Below, in pieces: positions 1 to 12,726 of a stretch of DNA of 64,000 bases. Source of the stretch: Cynocephalus volans. Lineage: Eukaryota; Chordata; Mammalia; Dermoptera; Cynocephalidae. Made by a program: the position numbers and the translations under genes. How positions within the stretch are numbered: position 1 is the stretch's first letter; each line of letters opens with the position of its first letter. Where the stretch lies: positions 155,794,369 to 155,858,368 of the forward strand of contig NC_084463.1 of assembly GCF_027409185.1 (NCBI RefSeq). The letters are read 5' to 3'. The notes beneath the pieces were generated by a model. The model saw only the letters and a program-made list of their open reading frames with translations. It did not search any database and was not told the DNA's origin.

Positions 1-1735
1 CACAGTCATTTCCCTGAAATGCGTCATATATAAAATGTGACTAAGATCTGTTTTGTGACCAAATCTAAAAATGGTTTGCTGTTAATAAGTCTCTTTTACA
101 TTTACAAATATTAAAATAAAAGACACGTTTCTAATTAATGTCCATTATTTCCTGTCATTTTCTGTTCTTAAATATGCGTGTGTGTATTTTAATTGGGAAA
201 TTCAGACTTGGGAATTCTCCTGCCAGTAATTTATTCTATGCATACATTTGCACAGGTAGAAATTATACAAATAATAATATGATACTATATTGTGAAGTTT
301 TCAGTTAATACAATAAAAATATTAACCAACTTGCTTAAAAAATAAAATTTGTAGGCTTATGTATCTAAAAAGTACATAGGTGGAGCAAACTTCGGACAAG
401 ATTATAACCAGCAGTTTAAGATACTATGGAGGCTCAAGCCTCAATCCTTGGGTGGAGTATTAGCTCCACCCTCTACTATGTGTTGGCCATCTTCAGGCTG
501 ATATCCCTCCTGTCAGCAAAAATTACCCATTAGTTTGCAAGAATAGTGTTTCTGTCTGAAGTTTCAAAACAAGCTTACAGAGAATCATTCTGCTTGGACC
601 ATTTAGGTCACATGTCCATACTGAATTAATCATTGCAGAAGGGTAGGAATGAAAGGCACTGATTGGCTTAGCCTAGAGTCAGAGCGCACTGGAGACAGGG
701 GTGGAGTCAGTTCCTCAGAACTGCATGGATCCCCAATCAGAAGATAACTGGGAGGAAAGAAATGGAAAATGGACTCTAGGGAGACCATAGGTAGATGCTA
801 TAGGTCACCCATTGGCTACCCTATGCACAAGTGCATTTTTCTTTCAGTTCTTCCAAGAATGTTCCCAGCTACATGATATACATTCAGCTTTTCTCAAAAG
901 GAAGTCAAGCCAAAATCTCATCCAATTAATACTGCTTAGGAATATTAAGAGAGCTTGGTCCAAATAGTAACATGTGTTTCTTGGTCAGACATTTGAGCTA
1001 CTCCCAGCTCTGTTCTCCAGGACAATTGCCCTTGTCCATTGTCCACCACGACCTATCCAACATGAGAACCGAGAAAATGCAGCTTCTAGAAACCCACTTA
1101 ATATGTGGCACAAATTTAGGGGCTTAGATGGCAATAGCCTGTGATTGTTAAATCCATCAAGGAATAAAAAAGGAATTAAACAGAACTTTATCAATCTAAT
1201 GGAAAGAAAGAAATCACAAAAGTAAGAAATTTTGAAGCATGGTAAATAGAAAGGAAAATATGAGATGTTAGATTTAAGATCAGATGTTAGTAATCAAAAT
1301 AAAAATGAATACAATATAGTATACTTGCTACTTAAAATGAATATTAAACACATTAAAGGTTAGAAGTAATTTAAAACCTACATATGAAAATTAAATGACT
1401 GAAAAAACAACCCACCACGGCCTGAGAGTTGAGTTCCGTGATATTAAAAAGAAATCATTGCAACATTATTTAAAATATTTATAATAATGAAAAATTTTTT
1501 TAAAAGACCAACATAATCTTGATAACCAAACCAAACCAGGAAAATAAGAAAAGGGGAAATACTAAGTCAGTCTCTGGAAAATTATTTAAAATACAAGTTA
1601 ATATAATACCATAGTATAAAAAATAAAACACGTCATTACCAAGTTCTGATTACACAAGGAATAGATGAATGTTTTCATACTTCACTGTAAAGATAAGCAT
1701 GGTAAAGGAGATAATCTTGTAAAACTTAGTGAGGA
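1..1735. other. AT-rich intergenic DNA, no gene recognised
   Basis: No exon, RNA gene or repeat family recognised. The stretch is AT-rich with many stops in all frames. A 69-codon open frame on the minus strand has no recognisable family features. Confidence 0.5.
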
Positions 1736-2418
1736 AGAGGGGCACCCTGTGGCCAGGTTACTCCAGACCCCACCCTTCAGATGCCCTGAAAACAGCCACA
1801 TCAATACTTGATGAACACAAGCAGCAACAAGGCCACCTAAATTCCCGAGCTATAAGGTATTAACAGGCAGGCCATGAGTTGGAAAAAGCCCCCACTTCTG
1901 GAGAGAGCGCTGTTCTTCCACTATATTGACAATATAATGTCTTCCTGGTGGGCTCAGACAAGGGCTCCTCTGGACCCCGTTAATCTACGTGCAGAAACAC
2001 AGCTGGGCCATTAACACAGACAAGATACAAGGACCTAGTTCCCAGTGAAATTCCTGGGTATATCTGGAAGGGGACATGGCCTCTCATTGCAAGGGAAATG
2101 ATTGCTGAGATTTGACCCTCTCTGTCCCCAAAAGTAAATAAGCTGAGCAACTGGTAGACCCACTTGTCTACTGGAAGTCTCACATATCCCACATGGAGAT
2201 ATTGAATGCACTCATTTACTGGGTTACCAGAAAGGCCACTGCCTTTGAGTTGGACCCTGACCAATAGGACTCTCTGGAGGACCTCATTGGGCCACCGAGC
2301 ACCCTCTGCCACTGGATCCCACTGATCCACATTTGAGTTACAAGTTTCAGTAACGTCTAAGTTCACTGAATGAAACCTATTGCAGAAGGACATCACCACA
2401 GTGTCAGCTCTAATTAAT
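1736..2418. other. Unassigned, more GC-rich segment, possibly old ERVL/MaLR internal sequence
   Basis: Composition is higher in GC than the flanks. It carries a 149-codon open frame on the minus strand (1980-2429) with no motif I recognise. The even, promoterless, stop-flanked character and the repeat-rich setting suggest decayed transposon internal sequence, perhaps ERVL type, but I cannot name it. Confidence 0.25.
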
Positions 2419-2530
2419 GGAGTTTCCACAAAATACCTAACCAGTTAAGGGAGTTTCTACAAAATACTAATTGAAGGAGTTTCCACAAAATTCAGTTGAG
2501 GGAGTTTCTACAAAATTCCTAACTAGTACT
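2419..2530 (+). repeat. Short imperfect tandem repeat, core GGAGTTTCYACAAAAT
   Basis: Four copies of the core GGAGTTTC(C/T)ACAAAAT start at 2419, 2450, 2476 and 2501, spaced 31, 26 and 25 bp. The core is almost invariant while the linkers (variants of CTAACCAGTTAA or TTGAA) differ. It is a small degenerate minisatellite. Confidence 0.8.
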
Positions 2531-4813
2531 CCTCAAAATTCTCAAGGCCACACAAAAATTTTTAAGTAAATAAATAAACAAGGAAAGCCTAAGAAACTGT
2601 CACAGTCTAAAGGAGCCTAAGAAGACAGAACTAAATGAAATGTGGCATCCTGGATGGAATCCTGGAACAGAATAAGGACATCAGGTAAAAACTAAGAAAA
2701 TCGGAATAAAGTACAGACTTCAGTCCGTAGTGCTATGTCAGTACTGGGTCCTTACTTCTGTACTATACCAATGTAATGTAAAATGTTCATAATTGGAGAA
2801 ACTGGGTGTGGGACACACGAGAACTCTGATATCTACACAACTTTTCTGTAAATCTAAAACTTTGCTAATACAAAAGTTTATTTTAAATTTTTTAATTTTC
2901 CTTTGGTTTCTCACTTTATATTCTGTTAAGCCATGTTGTGCAATATAGCTCACAAAATGGTACATAACAAATTCACAGGCTAGGAGAAAACTTTTTAATT
3001 CTACATTATCAACAATGGTATTATGCTGCAAAGTTTTATGTAAACCCTCTTTCATTACCTAATTCCTTACTAAATTTCATTACCAAATTTAGCCAACGAA
3101 TGCTTCTGAGAGATATTAAAATACAAAATTAAACTCCTTTACCTTAACCCTGAATGTTAAAAACAAACAACAAAAACGATGACAAAAAAATAGTCCCAAA
3201 GTCATCCCACCCCATTTTCTTATCTTGCAATTGTCATTCAGAGATGTCTCCCTCAGATTTGGTTCACAGTTGAGGATTTTTTAGCAGTATTCTAAGTGTT
3301 CTCAGTGCCAGTTTCACATTTACAAAATATAAAAAACAAGCCAAAAACAAACCCTTGAACACTTACCCCAGGGAAAATTATGTTTCTAGACCCCATTCTT
3401 AATCTAGACCTACGACATTGTTTCCAAACACCAAAGAAATATCTCAGGAGTATCTGCAGGAAGCAGAGCAGGTGGAGAAAAAGAAACTTTGATTTTCATC
3501 CTCAAGGATGCCAATCAATTCCAGATTTCCAGAACCAATAATTAACGTTGAAATAAATTAACATTGAATTCAGGCACCTTTTAATTCTACCTGTAGTGGG
3601 GGTAGAGAAATCGACATGTACATACGGCTTTCCTTCCCAGAGAGTGGCCCTTGAGACATTGCAGTGCTTTCTCAAAGTTTGGAAATCAGGTGGCCACTCC
3701 AGGATCTCGAGGCACTTCTGTCCTATTTGGCTTATTCAAATCCTCTTGATGTTCATTTCCTGTCTGGTGTCTGTGTTCCTGGTACCCTCATGTTGCATCG
3801 AGTGTGAGATTTCTCTCTAGTGAAACAGTCCTTTGCCACGGTAGCTGTGGCCACTTTTTCTTGTGATGGAATCACTTAGACCTATAAAGCCAGCCTCCCA
3901 AGTGCAATTATCCCCCTGTCCTCACAGTAATCTCAGCTAACAAACCCCTCTGAGAGAATCCTGAAGGAAAGCTTCTATGTATGCTCCCAAGGGGCTAAGG
4001 ATGGCCAGCCCCCTGCCAGGGTGCTCTGCTTTAGAACCAAGCATCTCCTCAGCTTTCGAAGCTGCCAAGCCTGTGGTGCCGTACTCCACACTAAAACATT
4101 GTGGTAGCTCAAAGGAGCAGACATATTTCTTTTCTCTGCAGCATTTTTTTTTTCCCCCTGTGGGAATCATATATGACCCTAGTATTTTGTATCCTTCTGC
4201 AGTTCCTACCTTCTGGAAGCCTTGGATGAGCTACTAAAAATTCATCTGCCTCTTATATAGGTCCATTTCTTTATCTGTTGAAGTAAGGTTGATACTGTTA
4301 ACTGATAACAGTATATTCCATTTCCTTTTTTTTTGTTTTGTTTTCTGGCCTGGACATTTTTATCTTCCTGACATACCCCCTAATTTGAGTCTCCAAGACA
4401 CTTAGTGTTCCAGAAGCATCCACTGCTTAAACGAGGCTTGTCCATGTCACCTTTCAGTGTTACGTGACCCACCTAAGCATTATACTCCCGTTTTACCGAC
4501 TTATAACCAGACTAGACTACACTTGACTTGAAACCACCCAATCAAGGCTACAAGAGATGCCTCGATCTCCACAAGTGCTGTAAGATTTGAGGGGGCTTAA
4601 GAGACTACTAAATAACATCCTTTTTTCCTAGTTCCATATTTAGAACCACTTGGAAAATAAAACACCACAAATACTCAGGCCAAGACCAAAATATACCTTT
4701 AATCCTGATACACTGACAGAAAAGCATTTCCTCAGTTCAAGGCCAAATGGAAATCAATCAATCAATGCACTGAACCAGTCACTGGCAGAACTAGGTCAAC
4801 CCCGGCCTCTCCC
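2531..4813. other. Intergenic DNA, no gene recognised
   Basis: No exon or familiar repeat identified. Several 70-100-codon open frames occur on both strands, but none has family features or flanking splice sites that I trust. Confidence 0.4.
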
Positions 4814-5124
4814 GGAAGAGGAGGCGCCTCCAAACCCCGGAAGAGGAGGCGCCTCCAAACCCCGGAAGAGGAGGCGCCTCCAAACCCCAGAAGAGGAGGC
4901 GCCTCCAAACCCCGGAAGAGGAGGCGCCTCCAAACCCCGGAAGAGGAGGCGCCTCCAAACCCCGGAAGAGGAGGCGCCTCCAAACCCCGGAAGAGGAGGC
5001 GCCTCCAAACCCCGGAAGAGGAGGCGCCTCCAAACCCCGGAAGAGGAGGCGCCTCCAAACCCCGGAAGAGGAGGCGCCTCCAAACCCCGGAAGAGGAGGC
5101 GCCTCCAAACCCCGGAAGAGGAGG
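4814..5124 (+). repeat. 25-bp CpG-rich minisatellite, 12 full copies plus a partial copy
   Basis: Units begin every 25 bp from 4814 to 5089, with an 11-bp partial unit at 5114. Each unit consists of the 12-bp perfect palindrome GGAGGCGCCTCC, then AAACCCC, then GGAAGA, and has two CpGs (CCGG and GGCGCC). Copies are identical apart from one G-to-A change at 4889, a CpG-decay type change, so the array is young or homogenised. Because 25 is not a multiple of 3, three units form a 75-bp cycle. No frame contains a stop, which gives a 210-codon open frame on + (4650-5282) and several overlapping ones on -. These look like by-products of the repeat. The array stands out sharply from its AT-rich surroundings. 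Confidence 0.97.
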
Positions 5125-7721
5125 TGCAGAGCAGGGCACGGTGCTTTCCAGTGGGCAGACTGGCTCCAAAGCAAATGCAGAAACTCAGAGGCACCGAGGC
5201 ATACAAGCCCAATCCCTCCTTCCAAACCTGCAATGATGTGCAGCATCCCTCCTTCCACGAAGAAAAGCAAGTAAAGGAGTGAAAAGAAATAGGAAGTTTC
5301 TCAATGGGAAGATCTGCTGCAAGAAAATGTGAAGCCAGAACCAACAGAAGTTCTCTCCTAACTGTGGGTACCTAACTTTAGATACCTCTAGGGAAGGAGG
5401 CAGAGGGAGGAGGTAGAGAGAGGTTTAGGGCAGTTCGCAGCCTTTCTGAAGGGGAAAAGGGATGAACCTAAATAAATATAAAAATGATCATATCACTTGA
5501 ATCTCTAGGAAAAATATGTAGATATCTATTTTGTTGTTTTCCGTGTTTCAAAAGTTTCACAATTAAGATATAAACATCAAAAATTATTCTGAAACATTTA
5601 TCATCCCACTTTTGTATAAAGCTGATCCTTTCAGAAGCACTACAAAAAAGAAGAAAATGCCTCCTATGAACCTCAAAGCTCTTTCATTATCATTTAAGGT
5701 ACCATTTGCATACAGCACTGCATTATGAAAAGCCCCGAGTGTGTGCGTGTGTGTACATATATACACACACACACCCCAATTGTTTTACCTTCTGTCTTCA
5801 GCTCTTCTCTCTTTGTGTTTCACTCTAGCCCCTCACACAACAGTGGTGCTTTTTTTGGTACGAGATGTCATGCACGTGAATCATAAAGCTCGGGGTCCTG
5901 CCGCCTCCAGAATAACTGGAAAGAAAACTTTCAGCCAAAGAGATATTTTATTTGAACCAAGACTTTTCAAACAAATTAAAAGTAATTGAAGATAAATCTC
6001 ACAAAAACATATCGTTTCCATTTCCCACTGGTCGTACACAGCCAAGTTTTCATTTCCCTTCCCACCCTATATTCAGGCACTATGAAAGTTTCCCCAAACT
6101 TGGGAAGCACAGACCTAAGTCTCAGATTTGTGGAGTGACCAGTAAGTGACATTCTACTGCGACCTCCGGGGTGAGTGCTGATGGCAGAGTTGCAGCTGGC
6201 TTGGAAGATTTATTTTTATTTTTAAGAGCAAAGGCCAAGGAAGTCCCCATGTCCACTTGCTGAAAATAAAAATTGCTCCATTTGTTTCTGCTGCAGCTCC
6301 CAGGGGCCACAGCAGAGAGACTGCTGGTGCGGGCCATTCTGGTCTTGGAGCTTCAGGCCACTGACTTGGGCACTGACACAAGTCCCTTTCACAACCATAG
6401 GCACTTGCCCTAATGTATCCCGGAACTCAGGGTCCGCGTGAACTCAGAGAGGACACAGATGTCTAACCCTGCAGACAGGATGCACGAGCGCTTTCCTTCC
6501 AGAAGCCTCTTTCTTTACTTCCTCACACACACACACAAAATTGATCTTGGACAACTTCCTTAACTTCTCGGTGTCTTCCTTTCTGCAGAATGGAGATAGT
6601 TTAACATATAATAGCACTTCAGAGTAATAGGATGAGAAATTACCCAGCCTTGCTTTCCTGAATGATCAAGCCAGTCTACCCTTCCATAGCCTGACACCCT
6701 CTCCAAAGAGCCCAACCGCCCCCTCCCTTGACCCCTCCACACTCACACACAGGTGTACCTCAAATCCTCAAGACCACCCACATTATTTTCCAGTACTACC
6801 CTTGCTAGACCAAACAAAAAGAAAAGTAACACATGATGGAAATTTTGCATCTTAATTCTTTATATCTTAGATAATTACAAAAGTCCCACCTGCTTTCTGA
6901 TGGTTGTGTGTACAGACATGCACACACATAGTACCACCCACATGAGTGTGCAGGGGAAATGAACACTACACAAACCTAAGGGGCTCCATGCAGTTTTTTG
7001 TGTGCTTTTTACAACAATTGCCCAGCAGATGGCAGCAAAGTGTTCTGAGGAGGGGCGGCTTTTTCTAATTCCACCTTAAAAGGTGGTGCAAATCTAGAGG
7101 GTAAATTGTCCATCTAGATATAACAGGACACAGACAGGAGACTTTCTGCTCAGTTTCAGCTGAGGCCCAGAAATGATAGCTGACAGAGTCACACGAAGGG
7201 CAGGGCAGCAGGAAGAGACTGCCCCTAGAATAGGCAATTGTTTAGATTAGAATTTTTTTTTTCTGAGAGAAGTATTTTATTACCAATACTGTTTAAAGAT
7301 GCTTACACATGGATGATAAAAGGTAGATGGCATTTTGTTATTGCAAAATTTTCTACAGATAATGCTTCCCTTTATTTCCTGCACCTGGAGGTACCACTCC
7401 CACTACCCTCATTCTTGGTTTCCCATGGAGATGACAATTGTTCCTAATTTACAAAATGAAACGCCATTCACTTAAACAGGGATTCCAAAAGAAATAGACA
7501 CAAATGATTTCTCAACCAAACTGTAAAAGAAGTTTCAAGACTAAGAGAGTAAGAAATCAAATAAAACTGAAATAAGAGAATTTTATTAGAAACAGAATGT
7601 CATTCAAAAATTTTACTGGAGAATTTCACTAGAAGAAAATTACTGACGTTCTGTGGCGTTTAGTCCCTCTTTCCACTATAGAATGTGGACCTGGAAGGAA
7701 ACTAAGGCACAGTTTGAACAA
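5125..7721. other. Intergenic DNA, no gene recognised
   Basis: Nothing beyond a TG/CA microsatellite (5739-5775) and a short CA run near 6530 is recognised. The open frames here (60-82 codons) overlap on both strands and lack family features. Confidence 0.4.
5739..5775. repeat. TG/CA microsatellite forming a self-complementary tract
   Basis: A (GT)n run including GCGTGTGTGT passes through ACATATAT into (AC)n, so the two halves are complementary and can fold back. The alternating purine-pyrimidine sequence is also the classic Z-DNA-prone type. Confidence 0.85.
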
Positions 7722-7726
7722 TAGAG

Positions 7727-8132
7727 TGTTTTAGTCCGTTTTTGTGTTGCTATAACAGAAATACCTGAGACTGGGTGATTTATAAAGAAGAGAGGTTTAT
7801 CTGGCTCACGATTCTGGGACAGCTGCATCTGGCACGGGCCTCAGGCTGCTTCTACTCATGGCAGAAAAGTGGCAGGCAGCTGGAAGGTACAAGCAGATCA
7901 CATGGCAACAGGAAGCAAGAGAGAGAGAGAAGGTGCCAGGGTCTTTTTAAGCAACGAGCTCTCGCGGGAACGAATAGAGCGAGAACTCACTCATTAATCC
8001 CCCCTCCCCCAGGGAGAGCATTAATCCATTCATGAGGGATCCGCCCCCATGACTCAGTTTCCAACACTGCCACATTGGAGATCAAATTTCCACATGAGTT
8101 TTGGAGGGGGACAACACATCCAAACTCCATCA
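7727..8132 (-). mobile_element. MaLR LTR, MSTA-like, inserted on minus strand
   Basis: Read on the minus strand this matches the MST/THE1 LTR layout: a start similar to TGATGGAGTTTGGATGTGTT, a middle with GGGTCATGGGGGCGGATCCC-like sequence and the 3' end with ATAAATCACCCAGTCTCAGG. The ends are TG...CA. A perfect 5-bp target-site duplication, TAGAG, flanks it at 7722-7726 and 8133-8137. It is a solo LTR; no internal sequence follows. Confidence 0.88.
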
Positions 8133-8137
8133 TAGAG

Positions 8138-8739
8138 AGTTTATTTGAGCCAAATTTGAGTAAGAGCAGCCCAGGGAAACACCTCCAAGGTACCTTGGGA
8201 AGTGCTCCCAGGTACAAACAGAGCTTCAGCATTTTTATAAACACAAAAGGAGGAGGTGGGAAGGGGAGGAGAAGCCAGACAACCCCCTTAGTCTGAGTTA
8301 CATTGGTTGTCTAGCAAGACATGAGTCAGTGATTGCTTGTTGTGCTCTTTAAACAATTGTTAAATTCAAGAGTAAGGGTCACATCATCCACTTCAACATC
8401 CTTTAGGTTAGTTTATAGCTCTATGAGGTAACATCATGTTTGAACTCTACACCTAAAGTAAACTGTTTAACAATGTTCCGGGATGTGGGGGACGTGACAA
8501 CTGCTACACACCTGACCTCCTTAGGCCTGGGGAATTTTGCTGCCCTCAGTTATTGATGCTAGAGCAATTTTTAACTTATCATGGAAAAGAAAGAAAGAAC
8601 TTCCCCCTCATCTCTAGCTCAGAAAGAGATGCTCTAATGCGACCACGTGGAGAGCTTGATATAGATCCTCCATAGTTTAGGGGAAATGGTAGATTTGAAT
8701 CTAATACATTCTGCAAAACCAAAGGAGGCTAAGACAAGG
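8138..8739. other. Intergenic DNA, no gene recognised
   Basis: No exon or repeat family recognised between the MST-like LTR and the next LTR-like segment. Confidence 0.4.
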
Positions 8740-8744
8740 GCTTC

Positions 8745-9375
8745 TTACTCTATGGCTAGTGTATTTCTCTATTGCTACATAACAAACTACCACAGAATTA
8801 GAAGTTTAAAACAACACACTTATTATCTCACAGGTTACATGGGTCAGGACTCTGGGCATGGCTTAACTGGCATCTTTGCTTAAGGGTCTCACTAGGTTAC
8901 CATCAGGGTGCTGGCAGGGCTGAGGTCTCAGCTGAGGCTTGTGTGAGGAAGGATTCACGTCCAAGCTCACACAGTCCCTTGCAGAATTCAGTTCCTTGCA
9001 GTTGTAGAACAAAGGCCCTCATTTTCTTCTGGGTGTTGGCTGGAGGTCTCTGTAGGCTGTGGGCTAAAGACCTCCCTAATTTCTAATTTTCCCACAGTTC
9101 CTTACCACCTGAAGCTCCCAACATGACTGATTGATGCCCCAAAGCCAACAAGGGAGAAAATGAGACACCCGTAAGACAGTCTACAATCTTCTGTAACATA
9201 ATCATGTCATCACATATTCATAATCACATATATCTCATCACCTTTGCCATATTCTATGTATTCAAAGCAAGTCATGAGTCCTGCCTATATTCATAGATAA
9301 ACAATCACAAAAGGGCATGAACCCTAGGAAGCAGGAATCATGAGAGCCACCCTGGAGTCTGTCTGTCACAGCTAA
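8745..9375 (-). mobile_element. MaLR/ERVL-type LTR (MLT-like), minus orientation
   Basis: The left end resembles the reverse complement of MLT1 3' ends: a CTATTGCTACATAACAAACT-like stretch, then TTTAAAACAACACACTTATT and CTCACAG. The body carries GGGTCAGGACTCTGGGCATG-type sequence and the far end TCACCTTTGCCATATTCTAT, seen in old MaLR/ERVL LTRs. Exact subfamily and ends are uncertain. Confidence 0.55.
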
Positions 9376-10161
9376 GCAGGAAGAGTAGTTTGTATTGAGA
9401 TGGTGGTTACTTCTGCATGTAGTCATGTGAAACAGACTTTACCTGGATGGTTTCATAGCTTGTTCCGAAGGAATATCAGGAAAGCTTTGAAGAGAAAGAG
9501 GCTGGAGACACCTAGGGGAAGGACATAGGAGAAATCAGGTAGGAGAAGCCTAGCCAAGGAATCCCAGGGAGGAACCATAAATGCAGTCAATACAAACCAG
9601 CCTTGATAGCACTGACAGTATGTCAGGAAAGTGCCAATCAAGGAAGACATTCTCTGATCCTCACCTCTCCTCATTCCTGCTCTTGACTCTGTAACGATCA
9701 AAAAATCCTCTTCGAAAGCTGGGGGAAAGGATTAGAGAAAACAAGAGAGCACTCTCCCATACTTTCCATCTCAGGGTTCCTAAAATAGGTCCAAACTGAG
9801 GAAAAGCAGTGTTGACTTCAAATGACAGTTGGGTTTTGACTCTTGCATAAAACTGTACATTTTAATTACTTAAGTGACTGGTGAACTCTTCATTAGCTGA
9901 CAGGAAATTTCCTTAGATTTTTAATGAGAAGCAGGGAAGAACTAGCCCCATCGTGGGTGTTTGGAAAAGGACAGTTGTGAGGAAAGAATGAAGTTGTTTT
10001 CTTTGTATTCTATGAGTCCCACTTATTCAAGTACAAGTCACAAAGATTTTGAAAACCCAAGTAGGGAAAAAAGTGCTATGTTATTCTGGTGTTCTCTATA
10101 CAGTGCAGACTCATGCCATAGGAACTGGGCTATTAAAAACCTTCACACCAATGTGGTGTAA
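9376..10161. other. Intergenic DNA, no gene recognised
   Basis: No family recognised. Short open frames on both strands appear to be chance. Confidence 0.4.
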
Positions 10162-10813
10162 TGTTGGGGCTCAGAAAATGATAAACCAAAAGTAAAAGCC
10201 TCAGAAGCAGCCTCAAAATCAAAAGTTTTCCTCTGCCTTTCCCCTGCCCTCCTGGCTGTCAGCCCCATGCTCCCCTGAGGCAAGCCATAGAAACTAGAAG
10301 CCCTCTTCCCCAAGGCAGACCATAGACAGCAGAACCCCTTTTCCTCAAAGCCAGCCGTAAAGACTAAACGTATATTTTAATCTTCCCTCCACCTTTCTGT
10401 CTTAGAGTTGGCCATTAATTTTCTATGTATCTTGTTTGATTGTAGATCATAAGATCCCTATTTCAGAAGCGGTCGTGGCCCATCCTCAGAAGGAAGAAAT
10501 TCTTCACAGAGAGGCCAGCAGGAATCTGAACCACGGGTCTTGCTGGGTTCCCCCCCCCCCCAGCCAATTACTGTTAGATCATACTGGGGTTTTTTGCCCA
10601 ATTACATTTCTGCATGGCTGTCCCTGATTCATAGAATCTATGCATAAAAATGGACAGTTTTCCCTACATCTTTGTGTTTTCATTCTGAAGGCTCCCATGT
10701 CACATAAAACTGTGATCAATTTGTTATGTCATCTCTCCTCTTAATCTGTTTTGTTAGTGCATTTTCAGCAAACCTTCAGGAATCAAAGGGGAAGTTTTAC
10801 TTTGACCCATACA
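10162..10813 (+). mobile_element. Solo LTR of an ERV1-like endogenous retrovirus
   Basis: Begins TGTTGGGGCTCAGAAAATGA, a start shared by several class I (ERV1) LTR families, and appears to end near ...GACCCATACA. The 3' part has the pattern TGATCAATTTGTTATGTC followed by CTCTTAATCTGTTTTG, common at the U5 side of such LTRs. A 12-bp poly-C run sits at 10550-10561. No internal retroviral sequence adjoins it. I see no convincing target-site duplication, and subfamily is not assigned. Confidence 0.55.
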
Positions 10814-12383
10814 GAAGCTTAAAGAAGAATTGGGATTTTTTAAGTGCTCAATGTAGGAAAGATGCTCTATCCCCAAATTTTATAATTAAAGACCCATATT
10901 GTAAAAACAGTTGCAATGTTACATACTTATGTGAACTAACTCACTTTTTTACTTAATGTATTTAAAAATAAATGTCATTATTATACATTTTAGTGTTAAA
11001 AGATAACCACAAATAAATGTAATTAAAATTTTTAAATTAACTTTAAACTTAAAAAAATAGATATGAAACACCTATAACAATCAATCTAATTGCATATTTA
11101 ATGATGAGAATTAATGTGATTATAATTGGCTAAGGGATAAGAAATTTTGTCAGAATACCACTTAAAGATGAAGATGACATTTTGTATCAATAACTTTTTA
11201 AATTTTTAACCAACACTAGCATTCTCCAGTTACGTGTGTATTGAGTCAGAAGGATCAGAAAATTTTAATCCCATTCTCTGACAAGATTTAACACTTTTGT
11301 CAAAGAGCAAAATGAAGATCACTAGGGCTTATAAATAAAATATAAATTAAGAAGCTGAGTTTAATTGTTTGTATATGTGCCTGGTAAGAAAATATCCCAG
11401 TGGGGAAATTCATTAAGTATTCACTGAATGGGAAAAGTCAGTGTTTTTTTCAACTGATTATAAAAAGGAAGTTTCATAATGTTTATGCAAGTTGAGGAAT
11501 GAAATCTACCACTCTGGATAAGACAAATGACTTGTTTAAAACACGTTGTTCTATACAAAGTTTATATTCGTTTATCAGCTTCAGCAAATTTTGTGCAACA
11601 AGACACAAAATTCAGTTCTGATTTATTTCGTAAAAGTCTTTTTCCTTTATACTTGAAATTAATTGCTAGCCAAAATTATAGAAAAAAACTTGATCAACAA
11701 ATTTCGCTTTTTAAATGCCACTAATTTTTTATATAACGTGTGTGCATGTGTGTGTGATAATGAAAACTAAAATTCTTCCAAATGCATTTTAGTAATATCC
11801 ACAAAGTGATGGTAAAATGGTTCTATATCCATTCACTGCCACTATTTTGTTTAAGAAAATACTTAGAAAGAAATTTTATCAAGCTTTCAATGTATCATTT
11901 TATAATTTTTCAAATATTTTCAGCCAAATCTTCAAATAAGCTTGTAACTAGATTATTTGAACTGTGCAAAAGAATCCAGCTCATCAGGAAGAATGCACAT
12001 ACCCCAGTAGAAATTACCTTGCAAATTCAATGCAGGTTGTCAACAGATAATACGCCTCTTCATTATCTGATCTTTCCGTCTTTCTCACAAAAAGATGATG
12101 ACTTTACTCAGGAGTGGAACTGTTCACACCTAAGAGGTGCTATTTTTCAGGCTTCCTTGTGGATAGAGATGTCAATGTGACATGATTATGTTCAATGAGA
12201 CCTAAGAATTTTGTAGGAAATTCTTGAGAATGTGTCAAGTTCTTATTTAAGTGCTACCCCTCCCACTCTCCTCCAACTCCTCCTCTTTTCTCTTCCTACG
12301 CAGAAGGTAAATAGAAATCTGACAGTGGATCATACAATTTGCTACCACATAGCTCCCATGGAGATGAAAGCCCACATTATGAA
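10814..12383. other. Very AT-rich intergenic DNA, no gene recognised
   Basis: Nothing recognised. A 132-codon open frame on + (11782-12180) lies in AT-rich sequence and shows no family features. Confidence 0.4.
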
Positions 12384-12726
12384 TGTTAGGTTGGTGAGAT
12401 AAAGGGGTCGAAAGACTCCGAGCCAAATGTTTACCATGCCAGGGATTTTATTCCCAGTGAACCTGGAGAGGAGACTGAAAGATCAGTTCCCACCCCTGTA
12501 CAGACTAGTAGAGGTTTTATAGGGTTTGAATTAGGGGAAGGGGTTTGGTTGGTACTCTGAGCCCTTTGTAACAGCTCTGTGGTTTTCCTGTTCTGCACAT
12601 GATTCCGTTTTGCAGAAAATCTAGTTTTTCCCAAAAAGCAATTTCTTAAGAGAAAGGGAAGGGGTATGGGCAGGGTGAGGAAGTGGTTAGCATGGCTGTG
12701 CTTACCTATTGTGATTGTGAGGCCCA
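12384..12726 (-). repeat. 3' LTR of the provirus (left copy)
   Basis: About 343 bp and co-linear with 18362-18706. On the minus strand it begins TGGGCCTCACAATC and ends ...CCAACCTAACA, giving TG...CA ends. A purine-rich tract, AAGAGAGGAA (near 12731-12740), lies just upstream in proviral sense, as expected of a polypurine tract. Confidence 0.88.

Noticed and set aside
4650-5344. Overlapping open frames of 135-210 codons on both strands over the minisatellite
   Set aside because: They arise because the 25-bp unit has no stop in any frame; there is no splice or promoter evidence and no family match.
11782-12180. 132-codon open frame on +
   Set aside because: AT-rich chance frame with no domain, no splice context and no repeat-independent signal.
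12386-12396. TTAGGTTGGTG at the provirus edge, which resembles the Hsmar1/MADE1 terminal repeat
   Set aside because: The same bases occur at the inner edge of the other LTR, so they are part of the LTR; similarity is by chance.
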